Part shown: piece after piece, positions 1 to 5,211 of the stretch
Numbering within the stretch: position 1 is the first letter of the stretch
How the letters are laid out: every line of letters begins with the position of its first letter
Assembly: GCA_903889785.1 (NCBI GenBank)
Contig: CAISYT010000086.1
Coordinates: forward strand, 1 to 10,427
Direction of reading: 5' to 3'
DNA length: 10,427 nucleotides
From: an uncultured Caulobacterales bacterium
GTDB lineage: Bacteria > Pseudomonadota > Alphaproteobacteria > Caulobacterales > Caulobacteraceae
Made by a program: the position numbers and the translations under genes
The notes under the pieces: generated by a model
The model's input: only the letters and a program-made list of their open reading frames with translations
What the model was told of the DNA's origin: nothing
The model's database searches: none

Positions 1-142
1 CGTAGACGGCCGCAAGGCCGAATATCCGTTCCAGGTCGAGCAGTGGCTCCGGTTCGGGCAAATAGGGCATGGCGTCATAATCGTACGCGAGCCGGGCGTT
101 GACGGCCCGAGCGGCGGATAGCGGATCGACGGCTCCTGACAT
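1..142 (-). CDS. N-terminus of probable class I SAM-dependent methyltransferase (truncated by window edge)
   Basis: Only the first 47 codons are inside the window; the gene continues past the left edge. The ATG is at 142-140 and no stop follows. The protein begins MSGAVDPLSAARAV and contains an AYDYDAMPYLPEPEP stretch followed by LERIFGLAAVY. A short N-terminal YDAxPY element followed about 20 residues later by a 'LFGL' helix is what I remember from the start of a group of class I SAM-dependent methyltransferases; the SAM-binding motifs themselves would lie outside the window, so this is not confirmed. It starts 19 bp after the stop of the exported protein at 162-704 on the same strand, so the two could be co-transcribed. 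No convincing Shine-Dalgarno sequence precedes the ATG. The coding call is fairly secure; the function is tentative. Confidence 0.45.
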   Translation of the reverse strand, partial: MSGAVDPLSAARAVNARLAYDYDAMPYLPEPEPLLDLERIFGLAAVY

Positions 143-161
143 TGCGTCTGCCGGTGGGGAC

Positions 162-704
162 CTAATCCTGCCCTTTAGCCTTGATGCCGGATTCATTGCC
201 GACCTGGCCGGGCGGGATCAATTCGTAGAACCCGGCTAGTCGTATGGTGACGGTGGAACCTTTTTCACCGTCATTCTTCAGATACCAGCCATGCACCCCG
301 TCCACGGCGGCGACCAGGGCACCGGCATGTTTGTCGCCCGTCCCCTTATGGTAGTTGGCCAGATCGAACTCGCCGTTTGGCGAGGCAACGGTCGCGTGGC
401 CATGCAAGTCGGAATAGAATTCGTCGGCAGGCGTGCCGCTCTCGCTCCAACTGTAGATCATGGTGGCACCGGCTTTCATTCGCACCTTCCATTCCAACTC
501 CCCGCCACGCGCGCCGTTTCCGGGCAGGTTGATCATCACTTCGTCGGTTCGATAAGGCGCATCATGGGCGCTTACCCAGGGTCGCTCGGACGTCGGCTTG
601 ACCTCATTGTACTTCGGCTGCGCGTCGGCAGACATGGCAACAACTCCCCAGATAGAGGCCGCCGCCAGGGCGGCGGTCAGGCGTTCCTTTGTTGCACGGG
701 TCAT
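162..704 (-). CDS. Exported small protein related to metal-locus 'transmembrane anchor' proteins
   Basis: A 180-aa protein if started at the ATG at 704; the frame stays open to 836, but only this start gives a clean signal peptide (basic MTRATKER, Ala-rich core, predicted cut after ADA at about residue 28), with a weak GGGAA upstream. The mature part, residues about 52-163, begins RTDEVMINL and contains VRMKAGATMIYSWS, a DLHGHA segment, YHKGTG, DGVHGWYLKNDGEKGSTVTIRL and a final GFYEL. The order of an amphipathic strand, 'K-G-A-x-x-x-Y-x-W', 'D-x-H-G', 'Y-x-K-G' and 'G-x-H-G-W-x-x-x-N' matches, from memory, the soluble domain of 'transmembrane anchor' proteins near cation-efflux genes. Those have an N-terminal membrane helix, which here is replaced by a cleavable-looking signal. 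It is probably periplasmic. A nearby copper-locus gene fragment supports a link to metals, but the biochemical role is unknown. Confidence 0.6.
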   Translation of the reverse strand: MTRATKERLTAALAAASIWGVVAMSADAQPKYNEVKPTSERPWVSAHDAPYRTDEVMINLPGNGARGGELEWKVRMKAGATMIYSWSESGTPADEFYSDLHGHATVASPNGEFDLANYHKGTGDKHAGALVAAVDGVHGWYLKNDGEKGSTVTIRLAGFYELIPPGQVGNESGIKAKGQD

Positions 705-836
705 TGATCTGATTCCCAGCCCTTCATTTAGGTTAGTTCGAGGATTTCGCAGATTCATGGCCAGACAATGGCGCTTCTGGGTGAACTGTGACGTTAAGTC
801 AGCGAGCGCGAAAACGCCCATTCCCCACCCTTTCAA

Positions 837-1070
837 TCAAGTCGCCACGGTAGCCGCCGTCGAAACTTCATGAGTGCCAGCCCTCAAAGTGCGAAGGCCC
901 GGACGAGAGATCATGTGAGGCTGTGTGTTGAAGGTATTGTAGATCGCTGCGTGGCTGGAGAGGAACCTTTGGGCTGAGCCCTGAGACTTGAACTTTTGCT
1001 GCCTCCGCTCTCGTCGCCGGATCGGCAGATGGGAGTTTTCGGCCTGGTTATTTTCCTGCATTCCGCACAA
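837..1070 (-). mobile_element. IS6-family transposase remnant (C-terminal end only)
   Basis: The minus-strand frame reads ENNQAENSHLPIRRRERR, then KFKSQGSAQRFLSSHAA, IYNTF and HMISRPGLRTLRA before a TGA at 837-839. The N-N-x-A-E-N-S-H-x-P-x-R-R-R-E-R block followed by F-K-S-x-G-S-A-Q-R-F-L-S is the hallmark C-terminal end of IS6-family DDE transposases and includes the catalytic glutamate (AENSH). Everything upstream is missing: the frame hits a TGA near 1077, and the first two catalytic aspartates and the helix-turn-helix are absent. About 60-75 of the family's usual 230 or so residues remain, so it cannot transpose. The last 15 or so residues (HEVSTAATVAT) do not look like the usual family ending. 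I could not identify a terminal inverted repeat with confidence. Confidence 0.75.
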
Positions 1071-1129
1071 TGGCAGTCAAATGTCCGCCGTCAGCACCAG
1101 TGAGACAGATTCAGGGTTCCCGCTAACGG

Positions 1130-1182
1130 AGGGTTTTGGTCTCATCGCAGTGACGTAGGAACGAAGATGAGACCAAAACCCT
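1130..1182. repeat. 17-bp perfect inverted repeat spanning the IS3 orfA start codon
   Basis: AGGGTTTTGGTCTCATC at 1130-1146 is the exact reverse complement of 1166-1182, with a 19-nt loop (1147-1165). The right arm contains the orfA ATG and first five codons; the loop holds the AGGA Shine-Dalgarno-like sequence. No T-run follows on either strand, so it does not look like an intrinsic terminator. In RNA entering from outside the element, this hairpin would hide the start codon. Confidence 0.8.
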
Positions 1183-1277
1183 TACCCTCGAAGACGACCC
1201 CCGGCGAGCGGGTGGTGAAGGATATCTGGCGCGCGACGCGGCGGCATTTCTCTGCGGAAGACAAGATCAGGATCGTG
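1167..1277 (+). pseudogene. IS3-family transposase orfA, first 37 codons only
   Basis: Starting at the ATG at 1167 the plus strand reads MRPKPLPSKTTPGERVV then KDIWRATRRHFSAEDKIRIV. The pattern 'P-S-K-T-P-x-E-R-V-V-K-D-I-R-R-A-T-R-x-x-x-S-A-E-x-K-I-R-I-V' is typical of the beginning of OrfA (helix-turn-helix subunit) of a common alphaproteobacterial IS3 subgroup. The expected continuation (LDGLRGE...) is missing; after IRIV the sequence becomes the antisense of the metal-locus gene fragment. An AGGA at 1157-1160, six bases before the ATG, is a plausible ribosome binding site. The fragment is too short to make a functional protein. Confidence 0.72.
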
Positions 1278-1555
1278 CGGGTGCTGCCGGTCGACCAGCA
1301 GGGTCTTGCCGTCAGCCGTCTCGCCCATGGCCAGTAAAAGCGGATAGCCCCGCCGACCCATCAGCGGTTCTGGGCTCACCATGGCGCGCAGGTTCAGCGT
1401 GCCGCCGTCGCAGAAATCGCGCCGTGCTGCGGCCATGACCATGCCGGCCAGATAGGTCTTGTTGCCGCCGCGTGGGCCGCCCTGGTGGTCGAACACCGTG
1501 TTGAAGGTGGCGTCCCATCCTCGCCCAGTCGCCGCTCTGACTGTGCCAGCGGTTA
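1272..1555 (-). pseudogene. Internal fragment of a copper/heavy-metal-locus outer-membrane-type protein
   Basis: Read leftward, the fragment gives HSQSGDWARMGRH, then after a frameshift near 1508 TFNTVFDHQGGPRGGNKTYL, AGMVMAAARRDF, GGTLNLRAMVSPEPLMGRRG, YPLLLAMGETADGKT and VDRQHPHD. From memory, this matches an internal block of a roughly 350-400-residue protein from proteobacterial copper and heavy-metal islands, with 'YDHQGGPRGDDKTFVSGM', 'LRAMLSPDPFMG' and 'LxDRQHPHDLFMELS'. That protein's N-terminus and its long barrel-like C-terminus are missing. The fragment is cut on one side at the IS3 orfA junction (1272-1277 is shared by both) and on the other close to the htrA terminator. It is non-functional. 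Family recognition is moderate and the biochemical role of the intact protein is not established to my knowledge. Confidence 0.6.
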
Positions 1556-1560
1556 TGGAG

Positions 1561-1596
1561 GGAAAAGAAAACCCCGCGAGCCTGAGCCCGCGGGGT
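1561..1596 (-). terminator. Intrinsic terminator of the htrA gene
   Basis: On the minus strand an 8-bp stem (ACCCCGCG paired with CGCGGGGT, plus-strand 1571-1578 and 1589-1596) is followed by TTTCTTTTCC. It lies 24 bp beyond the htrA stop codon, the normal place for a Rho-independent terminator. Confidence 0.85.
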
Positions 1597-1619
1597 CCTT
1601 ATTCCGGTCTGTAGCCAGT

Positions 1620-3158
1620 TTAGCCTTGAGCGCTGGCTTCGGTGACTTCGATCGGCACGTAAAGCTTGCGGCCGTCGCGGTCGATCAATAGCAGCACGTT
1701 ACTGCGGCCATCTTTCTTGGCCTGGGCCACGGCGTCGGTGACATCAGCCGGGCTATCGGTCTTAAGGCTACCCGCGTTGGCGATGACATCGCCTTTCTTG
1801 ATGCCCTTCTCGGCAGCGTTGGAGTTGGGGATCACGGCCTGGACCGTAACCCCACCCTTGTCGCTAGGAACCAGTCGCATGCCCAGCACGGCAGGCGCGC
1901 GGGATGGCGGCACCCCCGCACCGGCACCGCCGCTGTTGTCGTTCGAAGCCAGACGGTTTTCTTCTGGACGCGTGCCTGAGCGGACGGCGATTGTTTGCTT
2001 CTTGCCATCGCGCCAGATCTCCATCTTCACGTCGTCGCCGGCGCGGGCAATGCCCACGGCGCGGGTAAGGTCGGTGGCTGAGGAAATGTCTGACCCGTCG
2101 ACCTTCAGCACGATATCGCCCTGGCGCAACCCGGCCTTTTCCGACGGACCGCCGGGCGAGAGATCGACCACGATGGCGGCCTTGCGCTCACCCAGGCCGA
2201 CGCTCTCGGCCATGTCGGCGCTGGCGTCCTGCACGGTGGCGCCAATGAAACCGCGCGTCACCTTGCCGCCGCTTATCAGTTGCTTGGTCACGCTCTCCGC
2301 GACGTCGGCGGGGATGTCGAAGCCGATACCGACCGAACCGCCAGTCGGTGAGAAGATGGCGGTGTTAACCCCTACCACTCGGCCGTGAACGTCGAAGGTC
2401 GGGCCGCCGCTGTTGCCACGGTTGATCGGCGCGTCGATCTGCATGTAGTCGACATAGTTGCTGCCCGGTTGGGCGCGGTGCAGGGCGGAAACAATGCCCG
2501 CCGTGGCCGTGCCACCTAGGTTAAAGGGATTGCCAACAGCGATGACCCAGTCGCCAACACGGGGCTTGGCCTTGTTTTGGAAACTGACGTAGGGCAGGTC
2601 GTGGCCGTCGATCTTGATCACCGCTAGGTCTGTGGCGGCGTCGCGGCCGATCAGTTTTGCCGGGATCGAGCGTTCGTCGGTGGTGCGGACCGTAATCTTG
2701 TCAGCGCCCTCGACCACATGGTTGTTGGTCACGATATAGCCGTCGGGCGAGATGAAGAAGCCTGAGCCGGTCCCCGACATTTTCTTCGGCGGGGCGTTGT
2801 CCTGCTGCGGATCGATGCGCTTGAAGCGGAACGGCCCGAACGGAATGCTGTCTCCGTCTTCACCGTCTTCGGGCGCGAGGCCAAATGGAATCTGGAGTGA
2901 GGCGGGCTCGGGCTTCGCCTTGCCCTCGACATCGATTGACACCACCGCCGGGGCCACATTGGCGACAATGTCAGCGAACGAGCCGGGTAGGCCGTAGGGG
3001 CTGGCGATATTGGCCGCTTTTGGAGGCTTGGCGTTGACGGGTCCTTTGACGTCTGCCGCGTGAGCGAGCAGGCCAAATGCGAAGAAGCCGGCGACTGCGC
3101 CAATCGAGGCACCGGCGAAAAGCCCTTTCCGGTTGCGGAAATCGGGGCTGGGCTTCAT
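1620..3158 (-). CDS. htrA: Periplasmic HtrA/DegP-type serine endoprotease with two PDZ domains
   Basis: A 512-aa Do-family protease that degrades or holds misfolded envelope proteins. The N-terminus has a basic start, a hydrophobic segment at about residues 13-34 and an AHA-AD site, so it is exported by Sec or anchored by an uncleaved signal. The trypsin-like domain spans about 58-295, with the catalytic triad visible: His147 in TNNHVV, Asp177 in AATDLAVIKI and Ser250 in GNSGGP. A Gly/Asp/Pro-rich LA-loop-like stretch (about 93-128) precedes SGTGSGFFI. PDZ1 is about 301-394 (RGFIGATVQD; AGLRQGDIVLKVDG) and PDZ2 about 422-506 (LGMRLVP; AAEKGIKKGDVI), joined by a linker rich in Gly, Ser and Asn. 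Length is normal for the family. GGAG eight bases before the ATG supports this start. It is followed by its own terminator and preceded by a 255-bp upstream region, so it is probably monocistronic. All key residues are intact. Confidence 0.95.
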   Translation of the reverse strand: MKPSPDFRNRKGLFAGASIGAVAGFFAFGLLAHAADVKGPVNAKPPKAANIASPYGLPGSFADIVANVAPAVVSIDVEGKAKPEPASLQIPFGLAPEDGEDGDSIPFGPFRFKRIDPQQDNAPPKKMSGTGSGFFISPDGYIVTNNHVVEGADKITVRTTDERSIPAKLIGRDAATDLAVIKIDGHDLPYVSFQNKAKPRVGDWVIAVGNPFNLGGTATAGIVSALHRAQPGSNYVDYMQIDAPINRGNSGGPTFDVHGRVVGVNTAIFSPTGGSVGIGFDIPADVAESVTKQLISGGKVTRGFIGATVQDASADMAESVGLGERKAAIVVDLSPGGPSEKAGLRQGDIVLKVDGSDISSATDLTRAVGIARAGDDVKMEIWRDGKKQTIAVRSGTRPEENRLASNDNSGGAGAGVPPSRAPAVLGMRLVPSDKGGVTVQAVIPNSNAAEKGIKKGDVIANAGSLKTDSPADVTDAVAQAKKDGRSNVLLLIDRDGRKLYVPIEVTEASAQG

Positions 3159-3413
3159 TTAGATATCTCCTGATTGATCTTGATGATCATCGTATTAGCT
3201 GAGGCTGATGTTACTCTTCCCGCAGCTATAAGGTTTCAAGATGGCGATGGATTGCCAACTTTGTGGCGGGATTTTGCGCTTCCTGACGCAAAAACAAAAG
3301 GTACACAGACAAGCGAAAGTGCAGCCCCTAAAAATCAGTCAAATTTGGGCATTGATTTGGCCGTCGCGGCATAGATCATCGTCATCCCCTTAGGCCCGGC
3401 AAGATTGCCAGAT
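3159..3413 (-). promoter_or_regulatory. htrA upstream region with a possible heat-shock -35 element
   Basis: This 255-bp gap between the MFS stop and the htrA start holds no gene I can support and is noticeably AT-richer than its flanks. On the minus strand CTTGAAA (3240-3234) matches the -35 box of RpoH-type promoters, which commonly drive htrA/degP genes, but I see no good matching -10 element at the usual spacing. A GATGATCATC palindrome lies at 3182-3191. The assignment is weak. Confidence 0.25.
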
Positions 3414-4679
3414 TCAGGCCGCGCAAGGCGGCGCAGATTCTGGGCCGGGGGCCGACAGCACTAGAATGGCGGCACCAACTGCGGCGACGCCGGCGATAAT
3501 GAAGGCCTCAAGATACTGGCCCTGTGCCTGACGAATGGAGCCGGCCAGGAAGGCGGCGCTGGCCGCGCCCAACTGGTGCCCGGCGGCGATCCAGCCATAG
3601 ACGATCGGTGCCTTCTGGCCGAACGCCTGGGTTGCCAGGCGCAGGGTCGGTGGCACGGTGGCGATCCAATCCAGCCCATAAAACACGGCGAACAGGCCCA
3701 GCGACCACAGTGAAAAATCGCTGAACGGCAGGTAGATCAGCGAGAGGCCGCGCAGGCCGTAGTAAACGAACAGCAGCTTGCGACTGTCATAGCGGTCGGT
3801 CAGCCAACCGCTGAGTGTGGTCCCGACCAGGTCGAATGCCCCCATTAGGGCCATAAGCCCACCTGCGCTGACCACGGCGAGGCCATGGTCAGCGCAGAGC
3901 GAAATCAGGTGTGTGCCAACCAGACCATTGGTGGTGAAGCCACAGACGAAAAACGAGCCGAACAGCACCCAGAACATTCGGGTCTTACTGGCCTCGACCA
4001 GGGCGGTCAGCGCACTGCGCAGCGGGTTGGGATTGAAGGGCGCGGTCACGGCGGCGTCGGTCGCGCCATAGGGTAGCGCACCGATGTCCGACGGGCGCTC
4101 GGGCATCAGTATCAGCACCAGCGGGATGAGGGCCGCCGCCGTGACAGCGATGGCTATGGCGACGATTCGCCAGCCGCCGTGGCCGGCCAGCATGGCCATC
4201 ACCGGTATAAAGATCAGCGAGCCGGTCGCCGTACTGGCGGTCAGCACTCCCATCGCCAAACCGCGCCGGGTTACGAACCAGCGGTTCACGATGGTCGCTG
4301 CCAGCACCGTGGCCACACAACCGCTGGCTAGGCCCGACAGCACGCCCCAGGTGGCAATCAGCTGCCAGGGTTGGGTCATGAAACACGAAAGCAGAGTTGC
4401 AGTGGCCATCAGGCCGAGCGCCCAGCTTAAGGTTCTGCGCACGCCGAAACCCTGCATCAGGGCTGCGGCGAATGGGCCGACCAAGCCGTAGAGGCAGATG
4501 CCGATGGCCGCGGCCAAGGAAATGACCGACCGGCTCCAGCCAAATTCCGTCACCCAGTTCGGCATCATCACGCCGGGCGAGGAGCGCAGGGCGGCGGCCG
4601 TCAGCAGGGCCAGGAAGGTTACGGCAGCGACTACGATGGCGTAGTTGGCACCAAGGCGGCGAACCAGCAGAGCTTTCAT
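3414..4679 (-). CDS. Major facilitator superfamily transporter, 12 predicted membrane helices
   Basis: A 421-aa integral inner-membrane protein. The frame is open further upstream (to 4874), but the ATG at 4679 is preceded by AGAGGGG at short spacing and begins a typical MFS N-terminus (MKALLVRRLGANYAIVV), and the extension would overlap the divergent ydbL remnant. Hydrophobic segments fall into two sets of about six, split by a polar loop at about residues 193-230 (MPERPSDIG...). The second half has GWLTDRYDSRKLL at about 291-303, an MFS motif-A variant, and the first half has NRWFVTRRGLAMGVLTAST at 132-150, as in oxalate/formate- and monocarboxylate-type permeases. The substrate cannot be told from the sequence. 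It stands alone between htrA and the divergent ydbL remnant, with only 61 bp for the divergent promoters. Confidence 0.85.
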   Translation of the reverse strand: MKALLVRRLGANYAIVVAAVTFLALLTAAALRSSPGVMMPNWVTEFGWSRSVISLAAAIGICLYGLVGPFAAALMQGFGVRRTLSWALGLMATATLLSCFMTQPWQLIATWGVLSGLASGCVATVLAATIVNRWFVTRRGLAMGVLTASTATGSLIFIPVMAMLAGHGGWRIVAIAIAVTAAALIPLVLILMPERPSDIGALPYGATDAAVTAPFNPNPLRSALTALVEASKTRMFWVLFGSFFVCGFTTNGLVGTHLISLCADHGLAVVSAGGLMALMGAFDLVGTTLSGWLTDRYDSRKLLFVYYGLRGLSLIYLPFSDFSLWSLGLFAVFYGLDWIATVPPTLRLATQAFGQKAPIVYGWIAAGHQLGAASAAFLAGSIRQAQGQYLEAFIIAGVAAVGAAILVLSAPGPESAPPCAA

Positions 4680-4740
4680 TGCCCCTCTATAACCGCAAAG
4701 CGACCTACCTTGAACGCCTAAGGCTCGGAAGCTCCCCGCC

Positions 4741-5122
4741 GTGCCTCGCCCCTTTCCTCGCAAGCTGATCCTGTTCTCCGCCGCCGTCCTGGTGCTCTGC
4801 GCCGCGCCCGGGATATTTGCGCCCCAAACACTTGCGCAGAGCGCAACCGCCAAGGCCACCGTCGACGCCGCCAAGGCGGCCGGTTAGGTGGGCGAACAGG
4901 CTGATGGATTTCTCGGGCTGGTCAGTGGTGACGTCCCGCCGCCGGTCCGGGCCGCCATCGCCGAAATCAACGCGGGTCGCGCTGACGCTTTATAAGGAAG
5001 CGGCTGCTAAGGCGGGCGCCCTGGCAGACGCGGCCGGCGCGGCCACAGCCAAGCTGCTGTTCGAGCGTATTCCCGCCGGCCAGTACTTCAAGTCTGCCGA
5101 TGGGCGCTGGCTGAAGAAATAG
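4741..5122 (+). pseudogene. ydbL: ydbL (DUF1318) gene broken by an amber codon and a +1 frameshift
   Basis: A GTG at 4741, with GGAAG nine bases upstream, opens a frame with a signal peptide (PRKLILFSAAVLVLCAA) and SATAKATVDAAKAAG. A TAG at 4885-4887 interrupts it; the same frame resumes with VGEQADGFLGLVSGD and AAIAEINAGRADA, then meets TAA. The +1 frame carries on: YKEAAAKAG, then AAGAATAKLLFERIPAGQYF and ADGRWLKK, ending in TAG at 5120. Joined, these give the full length (about 125 aa) and motif order of YdbL/DUF1318 periplasmic proteins (GEQADG; INAGR; K-LxxRIPxGQYxK...G-W-x-K-K). The simplest lesion is an extra T in the TTT at 4989-4991, which would restore GRADAYKEAAAK. YdbL usually accompanies YdbH and YnbE in outer-membrane lipid homeostasis; neither is here. 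It is probably non-functional unless the two lesions are sequencing errors. Confidence 0.8.
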
Positions 5123-5138
5123 GGTTTGTAACCCTTTC
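5121..5138. terminator. Small hairpin between the convergent ydbL remnant and kinase gene
   Basis: AGGGTT/AACCCT (5121-5126 and 5130-5135) forms a 6-bp stem with a 3-nt loop, followed by TTTCT on the plus strand and ATTTCTT on the minus strand. It overlaps the ydbL stop and is 77 bp past the kinase stop. It could act as a weak terminator in both directions. Confidence 0.4.
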
Positions 5139-5211
5139 TGCAGTCACTGTTGGCCGTGATCTGTGCGGCCATCCCTTATGGCGAAATCGCGCCAACACCC
5201 AATTTTGCGGA

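Larger units (their letters stand above)
1101..1277 (+). mobile_element. Left end of an IS3-family insertion sequence (truncated)
   Basis: A probable left terminus begins with TGAGACAGATTCAGGG at 1101, fitting the TG...CA ends of IS3-family elements. After a leader of about 65 bp comes the start of orfA at 1167. The element stops abruptly at about 1277, where a metal-locus gene fragment begins, so orfB (integrase core) and the right end are absent. The left boundary is my estimate: sequence between about 1062 and 1100 could belong to either this element or the neighbouring IS6 remnant. Confidence 0.6.

Noticed and set aside
1182..1496. An intact 104-aa protein ending at the IS3 leader
   Set aside because: Only the part from VFDHQGG to HPHD is a recognisable protein. 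The last 30 or so residues are the antisense of IS3 orfA, and the N-terminus is missing.
1666..2388. Long open frame of 240 codons on the plus strand inside htrA
   Set aside because: It is antisense to a well-recognised protease; its Pro/Ser/Arg-rich translation has no domain character and is expected from GC-rich third positions.
3174..3374. Small plus-strand open frame in the htrA upstream gap
   Set aside because: No ribosome site and no recognisable domain; the segment is AT-richer promoter-like sequence.
4680..4874. Extended N-terminus of the MFS transporter starting at 4874
   Set aside because: The extension lacks transporter character and overlaps the divergent ydbL remnant. The ATG at 4679 has a Shine-Dalgarno-like sequence and begins a typical MFS N-terminus.
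4817..5122. A stand-alone 101-aa gene in the second frame of the ydbL region
   Set aside because: Its first half is out-of-frame noise; only the part from about 4990 onward matches the YdbL C-terminus, with the N-terminal half in the other frame.
5151..5171. TGGCCG/CGGCCA hairpin past the kinase gene as a terminator
   Set aside because: The 6-bp stem with a 9-nt loop has no T-run on either strand; the hairpin at 5121-5138 is the better candidate.
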